Source: RUG12461 sp045657665
Lineage (GTDB): Bacteria > Bacillota > Clostridia > Lachnospirales > Lachnospiraceae
Reading direction: 5' to 3'
Length of the DNA stretch: 64,000 nt
NCBI GenBank assembly: GCA_045657665.1
Contig: JAZOTN010000021.1
Span: forward strand, 1 to 64,000
Positions 8,439 through 17,034 of this stretch are shown here, piece after piece. Under the pieces are notes generated by a model that did no database searches, was not told where the DNA came from, and saw only the letters and a list, made by a program, of their open reading frames with translations. A program made the position numbers and the translations under genes. Each line of letters starts with the position of its first letter. Positions within the stretch are counted from its first letter, which is position 1.

Positions 8439-8984
8439 TCATAATTCCACCCTCATATAAAGCAATTCCTGATATCCGGATATCCGTGAATTAAATCCCT
8501 TTGGATTACGTCCGAATTCCTCAAAGCCAAAACTCTTGTATAAAGATATAGCGGTGTCGTTTTCCGCTACAACATTCAGCTCCAATTGATCGTATCCGGC
8601 ATCTTTGGCGCATTGGATACAGGCCTTCGTAAGCGCCTTTCCAAGCCCAAGGCCCCAGTACTCTTTTAATACGCTGATGCCAAACTCTGCCCTGTGCCTG
8701 ACTTTGTATTTTTTCCCAATAGCCTCTATCCCTGCAGTTCCTACAAGCTTTCCGTCAACAACAGCAATGAGCTCTGTTTCATTTGGGCTTTTTGTCATTT
8801 CTTCCAGAAACGCGGCCTCCTTCTCCTCATCAAGACTGTTTTCATCAGGATAAGACAACAGATAATCCGTTTCTTCATGTGTACGGTTAAAAATCTCAAA
8901 TACGGCAGCTCCGTCCGGTCTGTCACCGTTTCGGATCAAAGCCTCTTTTCCGTTTTTCAGGATAATCTTCTGTTCATACTGCAT
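8439..8984 (-). CDS. GNAT-family N-acetyltransferase
   Basis: A 181-residue single-domain GNAT; start placed at the ATG behind AAGGAGG, giving MQYEQKI. Motif A reads EYWGLGLGKALTKACIQCAK, the acetyl-CoA pyrophosphate loop, followed by LELNVVAENDTAISLYKSFG. It starts 1 bp after the stop of the glycosyltransferase gene, and the ribosome site spans that stop, so the two are co-translated. The substrate is unknown; pairing with a macrolide-type glycosyltransferase fits drug modification. Confidence 0.8.
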   Translation of the reverse strand: MQYEQKIILKNGKEALIRNGDRPDGAAVFEIFNRTHEETDYLLSYPDENSLDEEKEAAFLEEMTKSPNETELIAVVDGKLVGTAGIEAIGKKYKVRHRAEFGISVLKEYWGLGLGKALTKACIQCAKDAGYDQLELNVVAENDTAISLYKSFGFEEFGRNPKGFNSRISGYQELLYMRVEL

Positions 8985-8985
8985 T

Positions 8986-10146
8986 TCAAGCCTCCTTAAA
9001 AGTTTCAATAAACTCAACCGCTTCTTTGACCCCGCCGGAGCTTTTGAAGCTGTCGGATACTTTTTTTGCAGCATCCCTGAAGCTCTGCTCTTCGATGATC
9101 CGCGTGACAGTTTTCAATACATCCTCTTTTCCGATCGAAGGAAGTCTAAGTCCCGCTCCAAGCTCCTCAGTTCTTTTTGCCACTGCGTCCTGCTCCGGTG
9201 TCTGAGGAAACAGGATCAGTGGAACGCCGTAATACAGGCCCTCGGATGCGGAGTTCATGCCGCAGTGCGTAATAAACGCATCCGCGATCGACAGTACTGC
9301 CATCTGATCTACACTCTCATGGATCTGAATCTGCTCAGGGAGATTCTCAAAATGATCCGGATTCGTACCCATGGAAATGATCACCTGATAGCCGGTCTGC
9401 CCGAGCACTTCGATACAGTTGCGATAAAAATCGCGGTTCTGATTGATCGTACCCATGGAAATGTAAACCGTTTTCTCTGCTGTCTTTTCATACTTCTCGG
9501 TGATTGGCCGCATGGACGGACCGATGAAATGATACCTGTCCGAAAAACTCTCCGAACAGGGTTGAAAATATTTGGACGTGTATACGATCGTATTGGTTTC
9601 ATTATCGTTCTGTACGATGTCCAGAAGTCCTTTTACCGGATATCCTTTCTCCCGGAGACGCTTAATTTGTTTATTCACCTTTGGCATGGAAAATAGCATC
9701 TTTAACGTTTCTCCGGCGCCGTGCTTCATATACCGTGCAGAGGCGCGGTTAAATGCAAATGTCGTTGTCGATGAGATATATGACAATCCGTGTTTTAACG
9801 CTGCAAGCTTCCCCCAGTATGCAACCGAATCCGACACAATGACATCCGGTTTCAGCTCGGAAATCTTTTCCGTCACCATTTCATCCAACGCCAACGTGGA
9901 AGAAACAAGCATCTCTACGGCAAACGCCTGGTCCTTGCCGACGCGATCCGCGTTTTCCTTATCTTCCATCTCGAAATTGTAACCGTCACAGGGGAAGAAC
10001 TTTGCTCCTGCGTTTTCTATTTTTTCCCGAACCATTTCGAATGAAAAATAGTAAATTGTGTGACCACGCTCAGTCAAGGCTTTCACAATGCCAAGCGTCG
10101 GATTGGTGTGTCCATGTGCGGGAATGCAAAACCATGCGATCTTCAT
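8986..10146 (-). CDS. MGT-family (GT1) UDP-glycosyltransferase
   Basis: A 386-residue GT-B enzyme. The N-terminus MKIAWFCIPAHGHTNPTLGI is the acceptor-domain signature of macrolide glycosyltransferases. The nucleotide-sugar motif is near residues 300-330: DAFITHCGMNSASEGLYYG followed by VPLILFPQTPEQ (the PSPG-like box). Length equals the MGT/OleD class (about 390). These enzymes transfer a hexose to macrolides, flavonoids or lipids. It is the first gene of a pair with the GNAT downstream. The acceptor cannot be predicted. Confidence 0.85.
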   Translation of the reverse strand: MKIAWFCIPAHGHTNPTLGIVKALTERGHTIYYFSFEMVREKIENAGAKFFPCDGYNFEMEDKENADRVGKDQAFAVEMLVSSTLALDEMVTEKISELKPDVIVSDSVAYWGKLAALKHGLSYISSTTTFAFNRASARYMKHGAGETLKMLFSMPKVNKQIKRLREKGYPVKGLLDIVQNDNETNTIVYTSKYFQPCSESFSDRYHFIGPSMRPITEKYEKTAEKTVYISMGTINQNRDFYRNCIEVLGQTGYQVIISMGTNPDHFENLPEQIQIHESVDQMAVLSIADAFITHCGMNSASEGLYYGVPLILFPQTPEQDAVAKRTEELGAGLRLPSIGKEDVLKTVTRIIEEQSFRDAAKKVSDSFKSSGGVKEAVEFIETFKEA

Positions 10147-10357
10147 AATGATCAGTCCTCCTTCTGGAATCTATCGTTATGAACTCCCTTTCTTTTTGAT
10201 ATTGCAAAATCATACGCCTCAGATACTGAACACGTATGATGATATGATACCAGAAAACTGGAAAAAGAGAAAAAATCTTTTGTGGCTGAAAGAAGGATAT
10301 GCTGTTATAATAAATACTCGATCAGGTTATGTCAGTGTATTCAGAATGTAGGAACAT

Positions 10358-11200
10358 ATGAAGGAAAAACTGAGACGAATAAAAACATTTTTCAAGGAAT
10401 TTGCCGCAGATTTGGTAAATAAAGACATTTCGACATATGCAGCAAGTATTTCCTTTTTTCTATTTTTATCGATCTTACCGATCCTGATACTGGTCTCGCT
10501 TTTTCTTCCTCTGACCGGATTCGGTGCCGAGGAGCTGATCGATATCGTGATCGCCGTTACACCCGATGCCATTGATGATCTGGCTGCACAAACCATCCGC
10601 GAAGTTTATGCTCGCTCCTCTGGCATTGCACTTCTTACACTGATCGTTGTCATCTGGAATGCTGCACAGAGTCTCACCGCTTTAATCCGCGGGCTTCGTA
10701 TGGTTTATGAGATCCCGGGCAGAAAAAACTATCTTAAACTGAGCCTGACCGCGGTCATCTCAATGTTCGCGATCGCTGCTTTTCTGATCCTGTCCGTAGT
10801 AGGCATAGTGCTCCTTGATACGGTGATCCATACAACAGGCGCCGACCAGATCCAGCTTCCGGTGCTTACCACCCTGATTTTGCATTTACGCCACCTGATC
10901 ATGCTGCTTCTTACCACCCTTTTGCTGACGCTGCTGTATACTTTTATCTCGGACGCAGAAAAACGACCGCGATCCCATCTTCCCGGGGCAGTCGTTTCAT
11001 CCGTTGCCATTATGATCTTTACATGGATATTTTCAGCCTTTGCGAGCTACAACGGCAACTATCAAACAATCTATGGCAATCTGGCAACAATTGTCATTAT
11101 GTTTTTCTGGGGCTATGCCTGTGTCACTCTTATGCTGATCGGAGGAAGCATCAATCAGTTCCTGATAAAGCGGAGAGCTCTTCAGAATCATCAATCGTAA
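10358..11200 (+). CDS. YihY/BrkB-family inner membrane protein
   Basis: A 280-residue protein with about six hydrophobic segments. The N-terminus KDISTYAASISFFLFLSILP is the family's conserved YAASxSFFxxLSxxP motif. Later come the hallmark WNAAQSLTALIRGLRMVYE and the C-terminal YGNLATIVIMFFWGY. The family is widespread; transport or envelope roles are proposed but no reaction is established. The start follows AGGAACAT. It is convergent with the TrmH-like gene, 18 bp apart. Confidence 0.85.
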   Translation: MKEKLRRIKTFFKEFAADLVNKDISTYAASISFFLFLSILPILILVSLFLPLTGFGAEELIDIVIAVTPDAIDDLAAQTIREVYARSSGIALLTLIVVIWNAAQSLTALIRGLRMVYEIPGRKNYLKLSLTAVISMFAIAAFLILSVVGIVLLDTVIHTTGADQIQLPVLTTLILHLRHLIMLLLTTLLLTLLYTFISDAEKRPRSHLPGAVVSSVAIMIFTWIFSAFASYNGNYQTIYGNLATIVIMFFWGYACVTLMLIGGSINQFLIKRRALQNHQS

Positions 11201-11218
11201 CCGGTTGGATCATATACT

Positions 11219-11782
11219 TCATTTCCATATCTCCCAAAATGCGATCGTTCTTGCAGCCGCTACATTCAATGAATCCACTCCGTGCTTCATCGGAATGCTG
11301 ACAATATGATCGGACCCGGACTCCTTAACAAGCGGCAGCAGCGCGTGATCCGCATATGTCCATGCAATCTGAAATACCGCTCCCATACTCACCCTGATCG
11401 CCCGCCGGTATAAGGGATCCGCCGACCCCTGTGTCAGAACGATCCCATCTGCGCCAAGCGCCGCCGCGGATCGGAAGACAGCTCCTACATTTGTCGGATT
11501 CTCAACATCGTCAAGTACCACGATCCGCTGATGCGACTGCAGAAATGTACTCAACTCCGGCAAAGCTTTTCTTCGCATGGCCGCGAGCACTCCTCCTGTC
11601 AGAGAGTACCCCGTAATATGCTTCATGACATCGTAACTTGCCGTGATCGCTCTTTCGATCACACGAACGCTTTCACAGATAAACAATCCCGTTTCCGGTT
11701 CATATATCCTTTTGACCTGTTTTTCATTCAGTCCGGTATAGATTGCCACTTCCGGAGCATTCAGATCCGTGATCCTGATCAT
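11219..11782 (-). pseudogene. TrmH/SpoU-family RNA methyltransferase with internal deletion
   Basis: A frame of 187 residues from the conserved start MIRITDLNAPEVAIYTG (in-frame upstream starts at 11815 and 11833 exist). It keeps the N-terminal substrate domain, SPOUT motif 1 (VVLDDVENPTNVGAVFRSAA) and the end motif (IPMKHGVDSLNVAAARTIAF). Between PLVKESG and SDHIVSIPM it lacks about 50 residues normally present, including motif 2 (LGTEGxGL), which forms part of the SAM-binding knot. The family is about 260 residues. I infer a loss-of-function deletion that kept the frame. It overlaps the end of an RpiB-like remnant. Confidence 0.65.
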
Positions 11783-12006
11783 ACGGTAATTTTCGTCCTT
11801 ATCTGCTTTTTCCATTCTACTTGTATGATCCAATCAGTAAGCGCTGTCATATCCCTGCCCGAACGGTTCTGAGAAAAGGCTTGCCTGTCTTTCTCCGTGC
11901 ATCCGAAATTATAGAGCTCCGATCCCCCCGCATATTTCCCGACTGCATCAAAGATCATTTTGTTCTTATTCACCTGAGATTTCGCTTGTATCACCGCAAT
12001 TTTCAT
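11779..12006 (-). pseudogene. RpiB/LacA/LacB-type isomerase remnant
   Basis: A 75-codon frame beginning MKIAVIQAKSQVNKNKMIF and continuing to ELYNFGC, which resembles the first about 35 residues of clostridial RpiB/LacAB sugar-phosphate isomerase-like proteins (MKIAxIQASSQ...NFG). The catalytic part (GCSSGQG... block) is absent, and the remaining 40 codons are unlike the family. It overlaps the start of the damaged TrmH-like gene by 4 bp. Confidence 0.5.
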
Positions 12007-12028
12007 AACCTGATCCCCTCTGCAGACA

Positions 12029-12295
12029 CTAATCGATCTCTATCGTTTCCGTGATCTCAAATCCCGTTTTCTCATACATGATCCGCGCTTTTTCATTCCA
12101 GGCCGACACATGCAGTATCACTTGCCTTGTACCTATATGCTCCAGTGCCCAAAGCAGTATCTGCTTTCCATAACCATAGCCCTGGTATTTGGGGGAATAA
12201 GGCGCCATCTCAATGGAGGACTTTTCATCTGTTGGATACATGTACTCCATTTTATATGCTCTTCTCATTCTTTTTTCGTCTTCTTCTCTATTCAT
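12029..12295 (-). pseudogene. Truncated GNAT acetyltransferase (C-terminal half)
   Basis: An 88-residue frame. It contains the acetyl-CoA loop PKYQGYGYGKQILLWALEHI and the final GNAT block AWNEKARIMYEKTGFEITE. The N-terminal strands of the fold are missing; the first 25 residues are charged and unlike the family. A ribosome site-like AGGAAG precedes the ATG, so it may be expressed, but a full GNAT needs about 140 residues. Confidence 0.55.
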
Positions 12296-12366
12296 TTCTG
12301 CTTCCTCTGAATGGCTGCATGTTGTATTTTACCATACCTCTTCAAAAATGTGTTATAGTTGGATAT

Positions 12367-13413
12367 ATGGAGATCAACAGCTTTTACAATTTATATGCAA
12401 ATACATATATCACAAACTTTATCCTGGTGATCGGTATCACGGGGCTTACGATCGCTCTGGCCTGGATCATGCCGATCATAGATGAACGGGTATGCAAAAA
12501 AGCCGGCGTTAATCTATGGGGCGGGGTCAGCGACAGCCTCAAAGCAGACTCTTTCCTGAAAGGACGAAAGATCCTGCTGAACTCTGTTTTTCTTATATAT
12601 CTGGCAGTCCTTATTTATCTGGTATTCATCGGCAGACCCCCGCATGAAGAGTATCTCATAAACAATTCCATCGGAAAGTTTGCAGACCTCAAGCTCATCG
12701 ACCTTTTGTTCCCAAGAACAGAGTTTCTGGAGTTTTATCTGAATACGATGCTCTTTCTGCCGATGGGCTATCTCCTGCCTTACCTTTTTCGCTGGTTCCG
12801 GATGCGGCCGATCCGACGCACGCTGCTGTTTTGCTTTGTCCTATCGCTTTTGATCGAGAACTTCCAGCTCCTGACAAAACGGGGGTATTACGATACCAGT
12901 GATCTGCTTGCAAATACTCTCGGCAGCGGATTCGGTATCATCCTGTTTCTCATGCGCGCCTACCGTCTTACCGATCCTGACTGGAAGAAAAACAGACATA
13001 ATTACAGACGTTGGAAAAAGCGTGCAAAAGACGGCACACTCTTTCCCTTTGTTCACAGAACCACACTGGTTCGTACAACGATCCGGGCAACAAACGAAGA
13101 AGAGATCTGGAGTTTTTATGTGGAAAAAATGGGGCTTCCGCTGCGACGTCAGCTTGTTCCGGAGAATTCTGACGAAACCTCGTTCCTTTTTGAGATCGGA
13201 AGGACACAGATCGAGATCATCTGTTCCAACCACGAGGAGGAACTCCCGGAACAGACACTGATGATTGCTTATGAAAACCTGGACCGCGTCAGAAGACGTC
13301 TTCTGGAACGGGGGATCGATCCCGGCGCATACCTGGCAGATCCCTATACCGGTCGGCGAATGCTCTCATTCCGAGGTGCCGGGAATGTTTTGATCACCAT
13401 GCTGGAATACTGA
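12367..13413 (+). CDS. VanZ-like membrane protein fused to a VOC/glyoxalase domain
   Basis: A 348-residue protein; start placed at MEINSF because the upstream extension is not protein-like. Five or so hydrophobic segments in residues 10-215 carry the VanZ-like core (FYLNTMLFLPMGYLLPYLF, then ENFQLLTKRGYYDTSDLLAN with the conserved E/D and R). A charged linker leads to a C-terminal VOC fold of about 115 residues with FYVEKMGLPLRR, SFLFEIGRTQIEI and DPYTGRRMLSFRG. VanZ alone affects teicoplanin resistance in enterococci; VOC domains bind or modify small molecules including bleomycin. The fusion suggests a membrane-tethered ligand-binding role, which is inference. Confidence 0.75.
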   Translation: MEINSFYNLYANTYITNFILVIGITGLTIALAWIMPIIDERVCKKAGVNLWGGVSDSLKADSFLKGRKILLNSVFLIYLAVLIYLVFIGRPPHEEYLINNSIGKFADLKLIDLLFPRTEFLEFYLNTMLFLPMGYLLPYLFRWFRMRPIRRTLLFCFVLSLLIENFQLLTKRGYYDTSDLLANTLGSGFGIILFLMRAYRLTDPDWKKNRHNYRRWKKRAKDGTLFPFVHRTTLVRTTIRATNEEEIWSFYVEKMGLPLRRQLVPENSDETSFLFEIGRTQIEIICSNHEEELPEQTLMIAYENLDRVRRRLLERGIDPGAYLADPYTGRRMLSFRGAGNVLITMLEY

Positions 13414-13535
13414 GCCCGTAATAGGCCCAGTTGTTCATATCGGAATAATCAGGACCGGACTTTGCTCCTTTACATCCGGCAAAAAGGGAAACAACAAACG
13501 GAGCATCCCAAAATCCCCCGTTGACAAATCTCCCC
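13394..13535 (-). pseudogene. Unidentified coding remnant antisense to the ribU promoter region
   Basis: A short open frame ending at TGA 13394-13396, inside the 3' end of the VanZ fusion on the other strand. The translation includes GGFWDAPFVVSLFAGCKGAK and then GPDYSDMNNWAYYG, which looks like real protein. I do not recognise it with confidence and see no start codon. It ends after AYYGLSIPAW. Confidence 0.3.
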
Positions 13536-13550
13536 CTCTCATAGTATAGT
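13521..13550 (+). promoter_or_regulatory. Sigma-A promoter of the FMN riboswitch/ribU unit
   Basis: A perfect -35 TTGACA (13521-13526), 18-bp spacer and -10 TATAGT (13545-13550) lie about 28 bp upstream of the riboswitch. Confidence 0.75.
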
Positions 13551-13577
13551 TTTTGATGTAGAAAACAGCTTCATAAG

Positions 13578-13725
13578 GATCTTCGGGGCAGGGTGCAATT
13601 CCCGACCGGTGGTGATCGCAGCAATGCGTCAGTCCACGAGCCGCTTCGTTCGTTTTTTAACGGGCAGTGGCATGATACGGTGAGATTCCGTGACCGACAG
13701 TACAGTCTGGATGAGAGAAGAGATG
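13578..13725 (+). promoter_or_regulatory. FMN riboswitch (RFN element)
   Basis: The conserved RFN core is readable: ATCTTCGGGGCAGGGTGCAA, then TTCCCGACCGGTGGTGAT, AGTCCACGAGC, the variable stem, GATACGGTGAGATTCCGT, GACCGACAGTACAGTCTGGA and TGAGAGAAG. FMN binding is expected to lower expression of the downstream ribU. The terminator that follows supports transcriptional control. Confidence 0.95.
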
Positions 13726-13735
13726 ATTTTTTTAT

Positions 13736-13763
13736 GCCCCGATATGACTATCGGGGCTTTTTA
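13736..13763 (+). terminator. Riboswitch-controlled intrinsic terminator
   Basis: GCCCCGATA (13736-13744) pairs with TATCGGGGC (13749-13757) around a TGAC loop, followed by TTTTTAT. It lies between the FMN aptamer and the ribU ribosome site (AAAGGAG), as expected for an expression platform. Confidence 0.85.
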
Positions 13764-13784
13764 TATGTGAAAGGAGTTTTTACC

Positions 13785-14441
13785 ATGAACAAACTAAAAG
13801 AAGCAGTTAAGGCTGTGCCAAAGGAGCGCGATGATCTGACGGCGGTCGGAAAGAAACGGATCAACGTTCGCTATCTGACGGCGACCGCAATGCTTTCCGC
13901 GCTTTCCTTCGTACTGTTTTTCATCCAGTTCTCAACGCCTCTGACACCGGAGTTCCTTAAAATGGATATCTCAGAGCTCCCTGCACTGATCGGCTCGTTT
14001 TCGATGGGTCCGGTCTATGGCGTACTGATCTGCCTTGTCAAGAATCTTCTCCATCTGACCATCACCTCGACAGGCGGAGTCGGAGAGCTTTCCAACTTCC
14101 TTCTCGGTGTGGCTTTTGTACTTCCGGCAGGACTGATCTATCAGCGGCATAAAACGAAAAAGACCGCCGTGATCGGTTCGCTGACCGGCGCAGCAATCAT
14201 GGCGATCGTATCGGTTCCTTCGAACTACTTTATTGTATACCCGGTGTACACGGCATTCATGCCGATGGATACCATCATCAATATGTATCAGGCGATCCTT
14301 CCGGGTGTAGATAATCTCTGGCAGTGCCTGCTCATCTTCAATATGCCTTTCACCTTTGTAAAAGGCCTTCTCTCCGTGGTCGTGACACTCCTTGTATATA
14401 AGCACATCTCACCGATCATCAAGGGAACTAGGCGAAAATGA
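13785..14441 (+). CDS. ribU: Riboflavin ECF transporter S component RibU
   Basis: A 218-residue membrane protein with about six hydrophobic segments. It binds riboflavin and works with the shared ECF energising module encoded elsewhere. Family signs are the start of the membrane domain TATAMLSALSFVLFFIQF, PEFLKMDISELPALIGSF and YGVLICLVKNLLHL. The start is the ATG behind AAAGGAG. The FMN riboswitch immediately upstream fixes the vitamin specificity. The 3' end overlaps the end of the convergent SpoIIE-type phosphatase gene by 33 bp. Confidence 0.95.
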   Translation: MNKLKEAVKAVPKERDDLTAVGKKRINVRYLTATAMLSALSFVLFFIQFSTPLTPEFLKMDISELPALIGSFSMGPVYGVLICLVKNLLHLTITSTGGVGELSNFLLGVAFVLPAGLIYQRHKTKKTAVIGSLTGAAIMAIVSVPSNYFIVYPVYTAFMPMDTIINMYQAILPGVDNLWQCLLIFNMPFTFVKGLLSVVVTLLVYKHISPIIKGTRRK

Positions 14442-16253
14442 AAAACACAGCATCGTCATATCATCAAACTGCTCGGCATCGCTGACAAACGAATTGACTG
14501 ACTGTTCCATATGCCGGATCTGTTCCTCGGGAGACAGATCCGGTTTTTCATTGAGAGCATCCAGCATACGCTCTGCCCCGAACAGCTCCTTTGCCCCCGA
14601 AGTAGCCTCCGGAACACCGTCCGTATAAACAAAGAGCGTATCTCCGGGATGAAGCTCAAAAGGCTGCTCCGTAAAGGTCTGTTCTTCCCATGTTCCAACC
14701 GCCATATCATGCGGATTTTTTATAAGCTCAAAGCTTTCTCCCGCGCGCCTAAGCACAGGCTTTTCATGACCGGCATTGATCTCGATCCCTTTTCCGGTGG
14801 AAAGCTCGATCACGGCAACCCATACCGTCACAAACATTTCCGCAGCGTTGGTCTCACAGATCTGGCGATTAACATGCGTCATTGCCTCTCCCGGAGCAAT
14901 GCCCTGCAGCAGCGTACTCCGGATCAGCGTACGGCACGCCATCATGACCAGTGCAGCCGGGATCCCCTTGTCGGAAACATCCCCGATGACCAGAGCGATA
15001 TGATCCTCATCGATCAGGAAGAAATCATAAAAATCTCCGCCGACCTCTTTTGCGGGATTCATGGAGGCATACAGATCAAAATCGGATCTCTCCGGAAATG
15101 CCGGAAATACGGATGGAAGCTGGCTTTTTTGGATCGTCTCGGCCGTCTCCAGTTCCGTAAAAAGCTTCTGTTTTTCGGATGCGGCCTCTTTGATCTCCCC
15201 GACATAGATGTCAATATTGTCAGCCATCTCTGTAATATCCACGGAAAGTCTGCCGTATTCATCCTTTTTTTTCAGAAGCCCCCTCAAACCGTCCCGCATA
15301 TCTGCACTGTTTTTGGTTTCCGAATATTTCCGGACCGTCTGCTGCATAGCTCTCGCAGGCTTTACGATCATTCGATTCAAAAGCAGCAGCAGGACAAGCT
15401 GAAGGATGCACAGCAAAACGATGACCGGAATCAAAAGCATCAGAGCACATGACTCCATAAGATTCTGAACATCATCTTTCTCAAATCCGGATGCCGCAAC
15501 ACAGACGATGCGGCCATCTGCCCATACCGGATAATAATTATAAAACAGGCTATTTCCCACGCCGAGATTGAGCCAGGAATCTTCATCTTCCTTGTCACTC
15601 CCTTCTTCTTGCATTTGCGAGAGCGATTTCAGGAAGTCCGGGCTAATCTGGAAGGTGGTTCCAAGAGAAATCTTTCCGTCATCTCCGAAGCTTTCGTCAT
15701 AAAAATAAACGTATCCGTTCTCATCTCCCGGTCGAAAACAGGAACTGATGAGATTGATGTTTGTATGTGCTGAGGTTGAAAAACTCTCCGCAATAGTGAT
15801 ATAGCAGTACTCTGCGAATATACGCTGCATGTCCTCCTTCATTTCCTGCGCCTGCTCCACCGTGATCGCCTGGGGACTTACAAACAGATAGTTCTGTCTT
15901 GCTTTGTAAATCTCGCTGTTTTTATCCTTTAACTGTTTCGGATCAAGATCAAGGTCCTCGCGATGTTCCTCCCAGTAAGAAAGCAGCCAGGGCAGCGATT
16001 GATAATCGTCAAGCTCATCGGCATGCCGCTCCGCCACAGCAGCGATGGTTTCTCCGAGGATCCCTGCCACAACGCCGTACTCTACGACCTGAATAATAAA
16101 CACGAGAAAAATGATGATCAGGGCACTCACCCCGATCATCAGAGAACTGACTATAAAAAGCAGCCTTACTTTCGGTTTTTTCCCCCGTTTCTCCTGTTCC
16201 GACTCAGAAAGTGTTTTTTGGGGCATTTCTCTCTTATCTGAAACCCGTCTCAT
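14409..16253 (-). CDS. Membrane SpoIIE/RsbU-type PP2C serine phosphatase with HAMP-like linker
   Basis: A 614-residue sensor phosphatase. A transmembrane helix at about 29-55, an external sensory domain of about 215 residues, a second helix at about 270-295 and a HAMP-like linker lead to a PP2C/SpoIIE catalytic domain from about 365. Metal-binding motifs are intact: NPAKEVGGDFYDFFLID (399-415), VIGDVSDKGIPAALVMM (422-438), and VYTDGVPEATSG near the end. Such enzymes dephosphorylate STAS-domain antisigma antagonists. It is the last gene of the ten-gene operon that also encodes a STAS-domain protein, its likely partner. The start overlaps the preceding gene by 4 bp (ATGA). Confidence 0.85.
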   Translation of the reverse strand: MRRVSDKREMPQKTLSESEQEKRGKKPKVRLLFIVSSLMIGVSALIIIFLVFIIQVVEYGVVAGILGETIAAVAERHADELDDYQSLPWLLSYWEEHREDLDLDPKQLKDKNSEIYKARQNYLFVSPQAITVEQAQEMKEDMQRIFAEYCYITIAESFSTSAHTNINLISSCFRPGDENGYVYFYDESFGDDGKISLGTTFQISPDFLKSLSQMQEEGSDKEDEDSWLNLGVGNSLFYNYYPVWADGRIVCVAASGFEKDDVQNLMESCALMLLIPVIVLLCILQLVLLLLLNRMIVKPARAMQQTVRKYSETKNSADMRDGLRGLLKKKDEYGRLSVDITEMADNIDIYVGEIKEAASEKQKLFTELETAETIQKSQLPSVFPAFPERSDFDLYASMNPAKEVGGDFYDFFLIDEDHIALVIGDVSDKGIPAALVMMACRTLIRSTLLQGIAPGEAMTHVNRQICETNAAEMFVTVWVAVIELSTGKGIEINAGHEKPVLRRAGESFELIKNPHDMAVGTWEEQTFTEQPFELHPGDTLFVYTDGVPEATSGAKELFGAERMLDALNEKPDLSPEEQIRHMEQSVNSFVSDAEQFDDMTMLCFSFSPSSLDDR

Positions 16254-17017
16254 CTGTTCTCCGTCTTTTCTTCCGTCACCATTATCTTTCCGAGAGTCCG
16301 CTGCATCTCAAAAGTAAACCCTTCTTCGTTCATCACCTTTGAAAAACCGAACTCCTTTGACCATGCAAGGTATTCCCGCATAGTCTCCGCCTTGGAATTT
16401 GCTGCCATCGCCATCGTTTCCGGCGATACCTGATCCATGATCTCCTTTGGGATAGCTGCAAGACGTGCACGGATCACTTCTTCATTATAGATCTCCGTGA
16501 TCGAATAATCCGCAATGATATCTTCGTCACAAACACCGCAAAGTCTCAATATCTCCGCTGCGATGATCCCGGTACGGTCCTTTCCTGCCGTACAGAAAAA
16601 AGCGGTATTTCCTTCGGAAAGGCTTGAGAGAATTGTCCGAAGGATCAGCGCAATTCTGTCGGTCGCATTCTCCGTCATAACGCGGTAATCAAGGCTCAGG
16701 CTCTCCAAGAATTTTTTCCCGGCCTCTGCGGTCAGCTCCGCCCCCTCCTCCTCACGGAAAAACTGGCAGGGAATATAACGGAAACTGGGCGGAGCCTTCA
16801 CCGGAGTCTCCATCGCTTCGTATGTACTCCGAAGATCGATCAGGGTTTTGATGCCAAGCTCCGAAAACTGCTGCCACTCATTTTCCGTAAGATCCGCGGG
16901 ACAATCGCATCTGTACAGCCGGTTCCACTTTGTCAGACCTCCGTCTTCGGCCTGATAACCGCCAAGATCCCGGAAATTATACAGATTCGGCAGTTTGATC
17001 CTTCTGATTTCACTCAT
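16250..17017 (-). CDS. Tyrosine-protein-phosphatase-like enzyme (Y_phosphatase3)
   Basis: A 255-residue cytosolic protein. The P-loop C142-x5-R148 reads FCTAGKDRTGIIAAEILR. The N-terminal NLYNFRDLGGYQ and the middle IKTLIDLRSTYE are typical of the bacterial PF13350/LipA-like tyrosine and phosphoinositide phosphatases. It overlaps the SpoIIE-type gene by 4 bp and follows the fucosyltransferase-like gene by 17 bp. The substrate is unknown. Within this operon it could act on a phosphorylated product or on a regulator. Confidence 0.8.
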   Translation of the reverse strand: MSEIRRIKLPNLYNFRDLGGYQAEDGGLTKWNRLYRCDCPADLTENEWQQFSELGIKTLIDLRSTYEAMETPVKAPPSFRYIPCQFFREEEGAELTAEAGKKFLESLSLDYRVMTENATDRIALILRTILSSLSEGNTAFFCTAGKDRTGIIAAEILRLCGVCDEDIIADYSITEIYNEEVIRARLAAIPKEIMDQVSPETMAMAANSKAETMREYLAWSKEFGFSKVMNEEGFTFEMQRTLGKIMVTEEKTENR

Positions 17018-17034
17018 GCTTTATTCCCTTTCCT

